Positions 1 to 8,983 of a stretch of DNA of 64,000 nucleotides are shown here, one piece after another. Both the position numbers and the translations under genes were made by a program. This DNA comes from Bacteroidales bacterium UBA4788 (lineage in GTDB: Bacteria; Bacteroidota; Bacteroidia; Bacteroidales; VadinHA17): contig DHGW01000049.1 of NCBI GenBank assembly GCA_002402965.1, positions 1 to 64,000 on the forward strand, read 5' to 3'. The notes below the pieces were generated by a model. It was given only the letters and a program-made list of their open reading frames with translations, was not told where the DNA came from and ran no database searches. Every line of letters starts with the position of its first letter. The first letter of the stretch is position 1.

Positions 1-13
1 AAAGGGGAGGCTT

Positions 14-841
14 ATGGATCTCTCACGGCCCCGGGTGATGGGTATTATAAACATAACAGACGACTCCTTTTATGCCGGGAGCCGTCATACAGGGGATGAA
101 GAGATATTATCAGTCGCCTCCCGGATGCTGGATGATGGCGCGGATATCCTGGATATTGGAGGATGTTCCACCCGTCCGGGATCAGAGGCGGTGTCAGAAC
201 CGCTTGAGAAGGAGAGGGTTTGCATGGCAACGGAGCTGATTCTGAAGCGGTATCCGGATGCTGTCATTTCGGTCGACACATACCGTGCCTCGGTAGCGGA
301 AGCAGCGGTGGTAAGTGCGGGAGCATCGATCATCAATGACATTTCCGGCGGGGAGATGGATGCCGGTATGTTTCCCCTGGTTGCAAAACTGAATGTGCCC
401 TACATATTGATGCACATGCAAGGCACTCCGGGGACTATGCAGACAGATCCTGTCTATGATGATGTGGTTGCGGATATCCTCGAATGGTTCGGGAAACGGC
501 TGGTGTGGCTGAAGGCGGCGGGGGTAAAGGATATAATACTGGATCCCGGCTTCGGCTTCGGGAAAAATGCCGGGCATAACTTCGGGATGCTGAGAAGACT
601 GTCCGAGTTCCGCATTGCAGGTTTGCCTCTTCTCGCAGGTCTGTCACGGAAGTCGATTGTTTGGAAAACGCTCGGAGTAACGCCTGAAGAAGCCCTGAAC
701 GGGACCACGGCGCTTAATATGATCGCCCTTGTCAATGGTGCATCGATACTCAGGGTACATGATGTGCGCGAGGCACGCCAGGTGGTAACTCTTTACGAAA
801 AGATTTATCCATCAGGCAGCCTTTTTGATCATTATTCTTAA
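14..841 (+). CDS. folP: Dihydropteroate synthase
   Basis: Joins 6-hydroxymethyl-dihydropterin pyrophosphate and p-aminobenzoate to make dihydropteroate in cytosolic folate synthesis. The 275-residue protein is full length for the family and shows its loops in order: NITDDSF at residues 13-19, the DIGG-STRPG loop at 47-56, D88 in ISVDTY, the N108-D109 pair in INDISGG, DPGFGFGK at 177-184 and SRKS at 211-214. The second loop reads DIGGCSTRPG rather than the more usual DIGGESTRPG. The ATG at 14 has a strong purine-rich ribosome binding site (AAAGGGGAGG, positions 1-10). cdaA follows after 26 bases on the same strand, a pairing common in Bacteroidota, so the two are probably co-transcribed. Confidence 0.96.
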   Translation: MDLSRPRVMGIINITDDSFYAGSRHTGDEEILSVASRMLDDGADILDIGGCSTRPGSEAVSEPLEKERVCMATELILKRYPDAVISVDTYRASVAEAAVVSAGASIINDISGGEMDAGMFPLVAKLNVPYILMHMQGTPGTMQTDPVYDDVVADILEWFGKRLVWLKAAGVKDIILDPGFGFGKNAGHNFGMLRRLSEFRIAGLPLLAGLSRKSIVWKTLGVTPEEALNGTTALNMIALVNGASILRVHDVREARQVVTLYEKIYPSGSLFDHYS

Positions 842-867
842 ATTTGTCGGTCACCTCACGCTGACAT

Positions 868-1638
868 ATGCTCGAATTTACAGTCCTCGATATCATTGAC
901 ATATTCATGGTAGCCATCATCTTCTACCAGTTGTATCGTCTTATCAGGGGCACGGCGGCATTCAGCATCTTTTTGGGCATTTTCTTCGTCTACCTCTTCT
1001 GGCTTGTGGTTAAGGCCCTGAATATGGAGCTGATAAGCGCTATAATCGGGCAGGTAATCGGAGTGGGTGTCATCGCGCTCATCATTGTTTTCCAGCAGGA
1101 GATACGCAGGTTTCTCCTCGCAATCGGGAACAGGTACATGAGCCGCAACAGGTTTTCGTTTGACAGGTATTTCCCGTCAGGTGCAGTAGATCAGACAACG
1201 AGCCAGATCGTTGAGGAGATCGTTCATGCTGTGGAGTCAATGGCTCAGTCGCGCACCGGAGCCCTTATTGCTGTTGGAAGGACCAGTTTGCTGGAAATAT
1301 ACTCCGACGGGGGAGAGTTGCTCAATGCACTAGTCACTGATGAACTGCTGAAAACCATATTTTACAAGGGATCACCCCTCCATGACGGGGCTGTCCTGAT
1401 TCAGAACGGGAAGATATTCGCCGCACGATGCCCCCTTCCTTCCACGGATCAGTCAGGACTCCCGGCACGTTTCGGGATGCGCCACCGGGCAGGCATTGGA
1501 TTGACGGAACAGACCGATGCAGTCGTCATAATCGTTTCGGAAGAAAGGGGCAGGATATCCGTTGCCGATGCCGGAAAGATACAGGAAGATGTGACTCCAA
1601 ACGAGCTTCGCCAGTTGCTGCTTACATTACGTATCTGA
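868..1638 (+). CDS. cdaA: Diadenylate cyclase CdaA (c-di-AMP synthase)
   Basis: Condenses two ATP into cyclic di-AMP, a second messenger that in other bacteria controls potassium, osmotic and cell-wall balance. The 256-residue protein has the CdaA layout: three hydrophobic N-terminal segments (about residues 8-28, 31-50 and 58-78), then a DisA_N catalytic domain with the DGA motif at 173-175 and the RHR motif at 205-207, both needed for catalysis in this family. It lies 26 bases after folP, as in many Bacteroidota. No c-di-AMP phosphodiesterase was seen in the window; the HD protein at 41.8-42.4 kb is not of the PgpH type because it has no membrane or extracellular 7TM region. Confidence 0.94.
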   Translation: MLEFTVLDIIDIFMVAIIFYQLYRLIRGTAAFSIFLGIFFVYLFWLVVKALNMELISAIIGQVIGVGVIALIIVFQQEIRRFLLAIGNRYMSRNRFSFDRYFPSGAVDQTTSQIVEEIVHAVESMAQSRTGALIAVGRTSLLEIYSDGGELLNALVTDELLKTIFYKGSPLHDGAVLIQNGKIFAARCPLPSTDQSGLPARFGMRHRAGIGLTEQTDAVVIIVSEERGRISVADAGKIQEDVTPNELRQLLLTLRI

Positions 1639-1653
1639 CCCGGACTTACCTGG

Positions 1654-2070
1654 TTATTCGTACCTCAGCCTCAGATCCAGGATGTTATCATAGAGGTAAT
1701 AACAGGGCTCTTCACATGAAGTTTCGTCATACCTCACGTTCGGGCATGCTCCGGCGGTAATGATATATTTCTGGCCGTCCTTGTAAAATACAAGCGTTGC
1801 AGAATAATCCTTGTACAGGATGGCATTATAGTCAATATATGAAGTGGGGTCTGTAATATAGAACTTCTTCAGGACGATGCTGTCACTCACCTTGCCTTCA
1901 TACAGTGTGACCACCGGATGGTTGGGCATGTAATCAGGGTTACGGTATCTGATTCTGAGGATCACCCTGTAGTCATCACTGTAGCATTGATTGCAATCTG
2001 TGATAAATCCCTCCTCGCAGGAAAAGAGGAGCAAAAGAAAGGCAGCAATTGTCAGGCTAGTTTTGCTCAT
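1654..2070 (-). CDS. Hypothetical Cys-rich lipoprotein
   Basis: Encodes 138 residues. The N-terminus is a lipoprotein signal with a probable lipobox ending at C18 (LLLLFSC). The mature part has several further cysteines (for example CNQC, and CEEPC near the end), which could form disulfides in the periplasm. I do not recognise a family. Its start overlaps the end of the upstream ankyrin gene by 14 bases on the same strand, so the two are probably translated from one mRNA and may work together at the envelope. Confidence 0.7.
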   Translation of the reverse strand: MSKTSLTIAAFLLLLFSCEEGFITDCNQCYSDDYRVILRIRYRNPDYMPNHPVVTLYEGKVSDSIVLKKFYITDPTSYIDYNAILYKDYSATLVFYKDGQKYIITAGACPNVRYDETSCEEPCYYLYDNILDLRLRYE

Positions 2071-3565
2071 AGTTGTATAATCTGACCTTTTTTATAGAGA
2101 AATTGCCTGTGGGGCGTGTGAGAGTATAGGAAGCCTTGAGTGTGAACCATAATGGTCCGGTCTTGTAAAAGGGCAATTTCGCATATGTAAAGCCTGCACT
2201 GACACCAAGGTTACGCCTGCTGAACAGAAGATCCGCAGCCGGGATTATAATGATGCTGTTGTCAGGCCTGTCTTCGGTACCCTCATAATGGGAGTGAAAC
2301 CTGTAGCCAATGTATAATGCAGGCACAGCGTTGACTGTAAACTCACTGTAAGGCTGATTCAGCAGGAACTCCCTGAAGAGACCTGCATAGATCATATTCG
2401 TTTTGACCTTGTACTGGTATATGATATCATCATCACCCTTTACAAGCATTCGCTGACTCAAGGGATTGGAAGCGGCGCCGAGCGTTATCCCGGTTCGTAT
2501 CCCCGGATTGGTTGCTGACACTGATCCTCCTGCCATCTGATAGTATGAAGTGAGCATTCCACCGGCCGAGACAGAGAGTTCACTGAATGAGAGAACCCCT
2601 TTTGACTCCATCCCGTTGTCAAGCATCATCTTAAGTATCTCTTTCCGGCCATATTTGTTTGCAAGGGTCAGTGGGTCGGTTTTTGTGCCGTAGTTCTGAC
2701 TCCACCGGTTACCCTTATCGAGAAGGTATGCCACGGACTCCTTCTGAGAGAAAAGGACAGCGACGCCCAGTGCGTCCAGAGCCTCAGCGTTAACCGCGTA
2801 CAGATTCGCGCCGGCATCTATCAGGAGCCTCATCATAAGGGTATCTCCGTTCTGCACTGCAGCCATAAGCGGTGTGAATCCTCTCTTGTCCGCCGCATTG
2901 GGGTCTGCGCCTGACTGAAGCAGGAGGTCGGCGATATCATGATAACCAAAGCAGACTCCCGTCATCAGGGGAGTGTTCCCCTCGCTGTCATGTACTTCAA
3001 TGGGCGAATCATAATATAGGAGCATATCAGCCATAATGAAATTGCCCAGGGCAGAAGCATGATGAAGCGGAATCGAGTTTTGCCTGTCGCTCCCGGTCAG
3101 CATGGCGCCGTAGCGTATCAGCTTTTCGGCGATCTCAATGTTATTCGCACGAACTGAGGCTATAAGCGGCGTGTTACCGTACATATCCTTACGTTCAGGA
3201 TCAGCTCCCAGCAGCAGCAGTATCTCCACTGCCTCCCATTTGCCTGAATTGACTGCATAATGAAGGGGTGTGGCAGTTTCCCCTGCGAAGTTATTGATAT
3301 CGGCACCCCTGATATAGAGCCTGATGATCTCATTGCACGAACCGAGAGAGGCAGCGGTCTGCAGGTTTATATCGTTAGCATCGAAGTCATTTTGCACATA
3401 ATCCGATGTGTCAAAGAAAACCGAATGGGCACTGTACACCTCCAGGATGGCCTTTATTCTTCCTATCACAGAGTCTGTCAGAAGAGAATCATTTTGACCC
3501 TTAAGATAAGTCCCGCAGAGAAACAGGGCAGAAATTATCACAGTTTTTTTTATTGCAGGGGTCAT
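2057..3565 (-). CDS. Ankyrin-repeat protein with C-terminal beta-barrel-like region
   Basis: The 502-residue protein starts with a signal peptide (about residues 1-23). Residues 65-320 are ankyrin repeats, seen as repeated GxTPLhxA and LLxxGADP patterns (for example TPLHYA near 99, NTPLIA near 131, NTPLMT near 197, FTPLMAA near 230). The last 170 residues alternate aromatic and polar residues with recurring YxGxx strands, as in small outer-membrane barrels. The combination suggests a periplasmic protein-binding ankyrin solenoid tethered to the outer membrane; that role is inference. The start ATG overlaps a TAnnTTTG promoter element a few bases upstream, so the leader would be very short. It shares an operon with the downstream lipoprotein. 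Confidence 0.8.
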   Translation of the reverse strand: MTPAIKKTVIISALFLCGTYLKGQNDSLLTDSVIGRIKAILEVYSAHSVFFDTSDYVQNDFDANDINLQTAASLGSCNEIIRLYIRGADINNFAGETATPLHYAVNSGKWEAVEILLLLGADPERKDMYGNTPLIASVRANNIEIAEKLIRYGAMLTGSDRQNSIPLHHASALGNFIMADMLLYYDSPIEVHDSEGNTPLMTGVCFGYHDIADLLLQSGADPNAADKRGFTPLMAAVQNGDTLMMRLLIDAGANLYAVNAEALDALGVAVLFSQKESVAYLLDKGNRWSQNYGTKTDPLTLANKYGRKEILKMMLDNGMESKGVLSFSELSVSAGGMLTSYYQMAGGSVSATNPGIRTGITLGAASNPLSQRMLVKGDDDIIYQYKVKTNMIYAGLFREFLLNQPYSEFTVNAVPALYIGYRFHSHYEGTEDRPDNSIIIIPAADLLFSRRNLGVSAGFTYAKLPFYKTGPLWFTLKASYTLTRPTGNFSIKKVRLYNYEQN

Positions 3566-3570
3566 GAATA

Positions 3571-3578
3571 CAAATTTA
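3571..3578 (-). promoter_or_regulatory. Bacteroidota -7 promoter element upstream of ankyrin gene
   Basis: The minus strand reads TAAATTTG, an exact match to TAnnTTTG, six bases before the ankyrin-protein ATG. No clear -33 TTTG was seen. The short distance to the start codon would give an almost leaderless mRNA, which lowers confidence. Confidence 0.35.
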
Positions 3579-3707
3579 CTCTATGTTTGTTTTTTAGCTC
3601 ATTTTGTTGATATTTTTTTTTGCCGGTTGACAAAAATGACACTGTTGTTGGGTTTAAGATGGATAATATTCTATTTTTACCGCCGTTTCCAGTACAGGAA
3701 GTACCTT

Positions 3708-5006
3708 ATGAATCTGCCGTTAAAATCAATGCGAGTAATAGTTGCCATAGTCCTGGTATTGTTCCTGTTTGTGCCCAAGGTTGGCACTGAGCAGGTTTCC
3801 GGACTGGCGGGTACATATCTTCCAGCGCATCTGCGAATTGACAACACTCTCCTTAAGGGCGAGATGTTTGATGGAGCGGATAAGGCGGTTGAGTCGTTTT
3901 TGAAGACCTGGGACATTAAGGGGGCATCCATTGCCGTGGCAAAGAACGGTAAGCTGCTCTATGCCCGTGGCTTTGGCTATGCTTCAGTTCCGGACTCTCT
4001 CCCGGTTGAGCCTTATCACCGTTTCCGTGTAGCAAGTGTCTCCAAGCTTGTCACGGCAGTGGCTGTGATGAAGCTACAGGAGCAGGGCAGACTCTCTGTG
4101 ACCGAAAAGGTGTTCGGAGCGGGTGCAATACTGGATGATACGCTCTTTGCCAATCCGAAGGACACCCGGGTGTATGATATAACGGTAGGGCATTTGCTTT
4201 CGCATGAGGCAGGGTGGTCACAGCGATACGGTGATCAGATGTTCATGCCTGAAGTGATAGCCCGCTCACTTGACGTGCCGATGCCGGTAGACCTTAAGAC
4301 CATCATCAGGTTTGCACTGAGTAAGAACCTGCATTTTGCTCCCGGTACAGGGCAGTCTTACAGTAATCTTGGATACAGCATCCTGGGCCTTGTGATCGAA
4401 GAAGCCTCGGGTATGGATTATGAAACGTTCTGTCAGAAGGAGATACTTGAGCCGCTTGGTATTTATGACATGGCCATAGGGCATAATCTGCCCGCGGACG
4501 CGCTTCCCCTCGAGGTATCCTACTACGAGGTGGAAAATGCCACTCCTAAACCCTCAATTTACGGTACCGGTGAGATGGTAATGGCCAGCAGGGGAGGGAA
4601 TGACATTGAGACCCTCGGTGCGGCAGGAGGATGGGTTGCCACAGCCCCTGACCTGATGAGACTCTTGCTGGCAATTGACGGTTTTGATTTGCCCAGAGAT
4701 ATTCTTGCACCTGAGAGCATCGAATTCATGACAGATGTCTATAACGGATATGCTCCTGTAGGATGGAGGGCAACTCTTCCCAACGGGACATGGTGGCGGA
4801 CGGGTTCATTCTCGGGCACCACTGCCATGTTGAAGAGAATGCCTGACGGTATTGCATGGGTCGTGCTGATGAATAGCAGTTCCTGGAACGGCCCCGAGCT
4901 GACAACAGAAATTGACCAGATGATGTATAAGTTCCTGCAGCGGGTCAATCAGTGGCCGGAAACTGATCTTTTCAGTTATTCTGCTCCGGTCGCACTTAGA
5001 TTCTGA
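3708..5006 (+). CDS. Serine hydrolase of the beta-lactamase / class C penicillin-binding family
   Basis: Encodes a periplasmic or membrane-anchored serine hydrolase of the beta-lactamase-related (PF00144) family, whose members act as D-Ala-D-Ala peptidases or esterases. With the ATG at 3708 the protein has 432 residues and begins with a signal anchor. The nucleophile motif SVSK is at 110-113 (S110, K113), the YSN motif at 218-220, and a GSFSGT stretch near the C-terminus stands in for the third HxG/KTG motif. The open frame extends upstream to 3564, but that part would add an unlikely hydrophobic extension overlapping the divergent gene; AGGAAG lies just before 3708. Substrate unknown. Confidence 0.85.
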   Translation: MNLPLKSMRVIVAIVLVLFLFVPKVGTEQVSGLAGTYLPAHLRIDNTLLKGEMFDGADKAVESFLKTWDIKGASIAVAKNGKLLYARGFGYASVPDSLPVEPYHRFRVASVSKLVTAVAVMKLQEQGRLSVTEKVFGAGAILDDTLFANPKDTRVYDITVGHLLSHEAGWSQRYGDQMFMPEVIARSLDVPMPVDLKTIIRFALSKNLHFAPGTGQSYSNLGYSILGLVIEEASGMDYETFCQKEILEPLGIYDMAIGHNLPADALPLEVSYYEVENATPKPSIYGTGEMVMASRGGNDIETLGAAGGWVATAPDLMRLLLAIDGFDLPRDILAPESIEFMTDVYNGYAPVGWRATLPNGTWWRTGSFSGTTAMLKRMPDGIAWVVLMNSSSWNGPELTTEIDQMMYKFLQRVNQWPETDLFSYSAPVALRF

Positions 5007-5043
5007 CTGCCGCTTTCACAGAAAGCATAAAGCTTGCACTTAA

Positions 5044-5766
5044 ATGTGTTTCACAGTTAATTTAAATATTGTCAGGGAAGAGCTAGAGGAGCGTTACGGC
5101 AGTGAGCTGATTGATCACGACAAGTACCGTCCGAGTTTCTACTATCATGCATACAGTTTGCCTTCAATGCCGGTTGTCTGTTCTGACCGCAGCGCAGGAA
5201 TCAGGCTTTTCAGGTGGGGACTAATCCCATCCTGGGTTACCGGCGAAAATGAGGCCAACGAAATCATGCTCAAGACCTTTAATGCCCGTTCGGAAACCAT
5301 TGCTTCCAAACCTGCATTCAGGGAATCGTTCGCATACAGGCGTTGCCTGGTTCCCGTGAGGGGCTTCTTCGAATGGCAGCACCTGGGGGGCAGAAAGATC
5401 CCGTGGTATATCACCCTCAGGGGAGAAGAGATCTTCTCACTGGCAGGTATCTGGGACTCATGGACCATGCAGGGAGGTATAACTCTTAACACATTCTCAG
5501 TGGTTACCACCCGTGCCAACGAATTAATGGAGGAGATACACAACTCCAAAAAACGGATGCCGGTGATCCTCCCGGCTGCTGCGGAAAGCCTCTGGCTTAA
5601 GGAGGGAATTCCAGGAGATGTGCTTGCTGCACTTATGGAGCCTGCCGGATCAGACCTGCTTGCAGCACATACAGTAAGCCCGCTGATAACAAATTCACGC
5701 GCCGACCGCAACCGGCCGGAGCTGATCATGCCCTATAACTACCCGGTACAGGGCTCCCTTTTCTGA
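5044..5766 (+). CDS. SRAP-domain protein (YedK/HMCES), abasic-site DNA-protein crosslinker
   Basis: SRAP proteins form a covalent thiazolidine link with abasic sites in single-stranded DNA through the N-terminal cysteine, protecting the lesion. This 240-residue protein starts Met-Cys, so C2 becomes the new N-terminus after methionine removal. The other active-site residues are present: N80 in FNARSE, E110 in GFFEW, and H166 before the RMPVIL motif at 171-176. This fixes the ATG at 5044 as the true start, because any other start would bury the catalytic cysteine. The length matches E. coli YedK. It stands alone, 37 bases after the serine hydrolase. Confidence 0.95.
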   Translation: MCFTVNLNIVREELEERYGSELIDHDKYRPSFYYHAYSLPSMPVVCSDRSAGIRLFRWGLIPSWVTGENEANEIMLKTFNARSETIASKPAFRESFAYRRCLVPVRGFFEWQHLGGRKIPWYITLRGEEIFSLAGIWDSWTMQGGITLNTFSVVTTRANELMEEIHNSKKRMPVILPAAAESLWLKEGIPGDVLAALMEPAGSDLLAAHTVSPLITNSRADRNRPELIMPYNYPVQGSLF

Positions 5767-5772
5767 TTTATT

Positions 5773-6513
5773 TCAGTTCTGTGATACGAAAACGAATGTG
5801 AGAAAGCCTCCCTGTTTTTCAGGAGCGTTCTGGTCCGAATTGAACCTTGATTTGTAAGCATGTTCAACTGCCGTCTCCGTGAGACATGGATCTTTGGTGG
5901 ATGAGAGTTTAGACGCTGGTTCAGCCTTGATTACCGAGCCGCTGCGATCCACCACTATGGCAAGAGTTATCTGTCCCGCACCTTCGCATTTATAGATCGG
6001 AACCGGCAGGAATACATGCTGACGCCCGGCAAGGTCATAGAAAATACGTGTCGGGCCCCTGAAGGTTCCCTTTTCTGCAGGCTTCTCCTTCTGCTCAGTC
6101 ACCTCGGGATTTACCTCCTCTTTCGGTATGGCAAGCTCCTCCATTCCGGCTTCCTCTTCAATCTTACGGTCATCAATGAAGTTTTTTTCATTGAGCAGAC
6201 CGCTCTTAATCATCTCCTCCTTGACCATGTTCTCGTACTCCCTGGGGTCAATATCCATGGGTTTGTCGGCTATATTCTTTATGATGTTTACCAGCTCCTC
6301 TGCGCTTGCCCCCTGAAACTGGTCGCTCTTGGCCAGTTCGAGCGCCTTCTCCATGTCGGGATCGGGAAGCTCCTCCTCGAAGGATAATATGATCTCGGCG
6401 GCTATCTCCCGATGCAGAGCCGAAATTTTTACGGACATAAAGACGACAGCCACAGTCAGGTGAATTATGATTGTGGCCATAATGGCCGTGAATGTGATTT
6501 CAAACCTGTTCAT
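5773..6513 (-). CDS. TonB-like energy transducer
   Basis: A 246-residue protein with one N-terminal membrane helix (about residues 8-30), a long charged, glutamate- and lysine-rich periplasmic linker (about 45-150), and a C-terminal domain (about 155-246) with the TonB_C pattern of strands (GQITLAIVVDRSGSV, then an ARYKSRF-like helix region and a final strand). TonB proteins carry the energy of the proton gradient from ExbBD to outer-membrane receptors. It is the last gene of a three-gene minus-strand unit with a TonB-dependent receptor, 46 bases upstream, so it is probably a transducer dedicated to that receptor. A second, proline-rich TonB lies at 52.5 kb. Confidence 0.75.
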   Translation of the reverse strand: MNRFEITFTAIMATIIIHLTVAVVFMSVKISALHREIAAEIILSFEEELPDPDMEKALELAKSDQFQGASAEELVNIIKNIADKPMDIDPREYENMVKEEMIKSGLLNEKNFIDDRKIEEEAGMEELAIPKEEVNPEVTEQKEKPAEKGTFRGPTRIFYDLAGRQHVFLPVPIYKCEGAGQITLAIVVDRSGSVIKAEPASKLSSTKDPCLTETAVEHAYKSRFNSDQNAPEKQGGFLTFVFVSQN

Positions 6514-6559
6514 CAGGGTACGAAATTAGGAATAAATGTAACTCTGAATACCTTATACG

Positions 6560-8983
6560 TCAGAATTGTGCTGTCAGTTTCAGATTGAGGCTTCTTCTCG
6601 TGAGATAGTTAGGTACAGCATACTCTCTTGTTTCTCCCTGGCTGTTTCTGACAGTACGGATCCAAGTATATGAGATCGTGTTCCTTATGTCGGACAGATT
6701 GAAGATCTCAAATCCGGCAACCAGCTCTTTCATGAACGACTCCTTCCTCTTTGCTGAACCACCTGAGAGCACCTTTGAGAAGCCTATATCAATTCTTCTG
6801 TAGGGAGGCATCCTGAACCAGATGTCCCATTGATCAATTCCTGGTGGCGAAGTTGGAATGCCGGTACCGAATGCAAGATTTATGTGGGCTCTGAAATCAG
6901 GGTGAGAAGGGAGGTAATCCTGGAAGAAGATGCTGAAGTGTACCCTCTGATCAAAGGGAGAGGGAAAACGTGCCGTGGAAAGCGAGGGTATCTGCATTTC
7001 CGATTTCATCAGGGAGAGGCTGAACCACGACTCAACACCGGGAACGAACTCTCCATTGACTCTCATATCTATTCCGGCCGAATAACCTCTGGCAATGTTG
7101 CCACCGTAGTACACAAGCCTGACATTGTCAACCAGGTATGGTACCAGGCGGTCAAAGTGTTTGCCCCATGCTTCTGCAGTGAATCTGAATGGTCTCTCCC
7201 ATGCAATGAAATCGTAGCGTGCCCCTGCCGTCAGGTGGTATGAGCGTTGTGCCTTCAGGCGCCTTGCACCGGTTCCTTCTTCGAGCATCAGCTCTCGTCC
7301 TGCCGGAGGCTGATGGTAAGCACCTGCAGCGATATATAATAAGAAGCTCCTGCTCAGCTCCGTCCTGACAGAGATGCGGGGTGAGACCAGCAGCTCAGAG
7401 CTGTAGGTATCATATGACGTCCTTATCCCGGCATTGAGGTCGCTTGCCCTGTCTGCAATCATGAAACTGGCCCGGCTGATGATCCATCCCCCGGCGGTGA
7501 AGCTTCTGGCTGCAACTCTCAGCTCAGACCGTGAAGTGAGCACAAGTCCGTCACCTGTTCCTCCAAGTGTAAAGCCTGCGGAGTCTACCCTCAGCCATTC
7601 GTCACGGTGTGAGTCATTGCTCTTGTACCTTGCAGTCAAACCCCACTCCAGGCCGTTTCTTCCGGAGAGGATGGATCCCTGGTATGAAACACCTGTCAAT
7701 GTGCTCCGGAAAGAGTTGCGGGCGTGAGAGAGCCAACTTCCAACCCCGGCATTGATCAGAGTGTCGGGTTTGTTCTCACTGCCTATATTCTGGTCAAGCG
7801 AGAAGAGATTGTACGCACCCCTGATGTCATAGTTCTCATTTTCCCCTGCAATTTGAGCTGAGATAATGAATTTGGAGGCAAGGCGTTCATTGTGTTTGAG
7901 TTCGAGTGTGATAGCGCCTCCGCCGCTGTTATACCTGTCACGTTCCCCTCCTTCAAAGAAGGTATAGAGACGGTAAGCCTTCTCAAATGTCCCGAATGTA
8001 GTAGTCCGGCTTTGCGGTATAAAGATGTAGTTGTTTGATGAGCCCCAGAGAGAAAGGGTGAGTTTAGTGTTCATGTCAGGCTGATAACCGCCAATGGCCT
8101 GAATATCTGCAAAATGAGGCCGGTATGCGCCGCGGTCCTCAAGGCTGCCCAGGAGTATGGCATTGGAACGGTACCGTGCACCGGCAATGAACCAGAGCCT
8201 TTCATCCCTGCTCCTCGCACCGGCATGTACCGAAGAGGTAAGAAGGCTCAGTGAGACTGATCCTTCTCTGTTCTCAGGCTCACGGTAGTTTATATCGAGC
8301 ACTGATGACATCCTGTCTCCGTATGATGCGCTGAATCCTCCGGGGGAGAAATTCACCGAGGCAGTCAGGTCGGGATTGATCCTGCTCAGACCCTCCTGTT
8401 GCCCGGTCCGGATGAGGTAAGGCCGGTATACTTCGACACCATTGATATATACCAGGTTTTCGTCATAGCTGCCACCCCGGACCGAATAGCCTGAGCTAAG
8501 TTCACTGTATGAGGCAACTCCCGGCAGGGTTGCTATGGCAGCTTCAATACCCCCGGTTACTGATGGTATCACAGCTCCTGCTACCGACGGAATACTTATG
8601 ACTGTAATATTATCAGGCCTGGTGGCGGTCACTTTCACATCGCCAATGCTGATTACTTCCGGTAACAACTCTATCATGAGCTGGCCGGCCGGCTTTGCAG
8701 CAGCCATGTCCAGAGTGTCATTTATGTATCCTAAAGATGAGAAGATGAGAGTAATGCGGTCACCGGCGCCAGGGTCAAAAATCAGTCTGAAGGTGCCGTC
8801 TTCACCGGTAACGGTACCTTTGTTGAAGTCAGGCACAAAGACTGTGACTCCGGGGATATGAAACCCGGCTGTGTCAGTGACGGTACCTGAAATAACCCGC
8901 TCCTGTGCCTGGACCAGGGAGGGGGCGAATATACCAGGCAAAGCAATAATAAGGGGGAGTATTTTTCTGGATGACCATGTCAT
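6560..8983 (-). CDS. TonB-dependent outer-membrane receptor with carboxypeptidase-regulatory domain
   Basis: An 807-residue outer-membrane receptor. After a signal peptide (about 1-26) comes a carboxypeptidase-regulatory-like domain (about 28-112; ISGTVTDTAG and GTVTGEDGTF), then a plug domain (about 120-240; VRGGSYDENLVYINGVEVYRP region) and a C-terminal 22-strand barrel ending in an aromatic/polar strand (LNLKLTAQF). The ATG overlaps the stop of the upstream gene by one base (TGATG), which suggests translational coupling. The substrate cannot be read from sequence; no SusD-like partner is present, so it is not a SusCD pair. The neighbouring TonB-like gene probably powers it. Confidence 0.92.
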   Translation of the reverse strand: MTWSSRKILPLIIALPGIFAPSLVQAQERVISGTVTDTAGFHIPGVTVFVPDFNKGTVTGEDGTFRLIFDPGAGDRITLIFSSLGYINDTLDMAAAKPAGQLMIELLPEVISIGDVKVTATRPDNITVISIPSVAGAVIPSVTGGIEAAIATLPGVASYSELSSGYSVRGGSYDENLVYINGVEVYRPYLIRTGQQEGLSRINPDLTASVNFSPGGFSASYGDRMSSVLDINYREPENREGSVSLSLLTSSVHAGARSRDERLWFIAGARYRSNAILLGSLEDRGAYRPHFADIQAIGGYQPDMNTKLTLSLWGSSNNYIFIPQSRTTTFGTFEKAYRLYTFFEGGERDRYNSGGGAITLELKHNERLASKFIISAQIAGENENYDIRGAYNLFSLDQNIGSENKPDTLINAGVGSWLSHARNSFRSTLTGVSYQGSILSGRNGLEWGLTARYKSNDSHRDEWLRVDSAGFTLGGTGDGLVLTSRSELRVAARSFTAGGWIISRASFMIADRASDLNAGIRTSYDTYSSELLVSPRISVRTELSRSFLLYIAAGAYHQPPAGRELMLEEGTGARRLKAQRSYHLTAGARYDFIAWERPFRFTAEAWGKHFDRLVPYLVDNVRLVYYGGNIARGYSAGIDMRVNGEFVPGVESWFSLSLMKSEMQIPSLSTARFPSPFDQRVHFSIFFQDYLPSHPDFRAHINLAFGTGIPTSPPGIDQWDIWFRMPPYRRIDIGFSKVLSGGSAKRKESFMKELVAGFEIFNLSDIRNTISYTWIRTVRNSQGETREYAVPNYLTRRSLNLKLTAQF

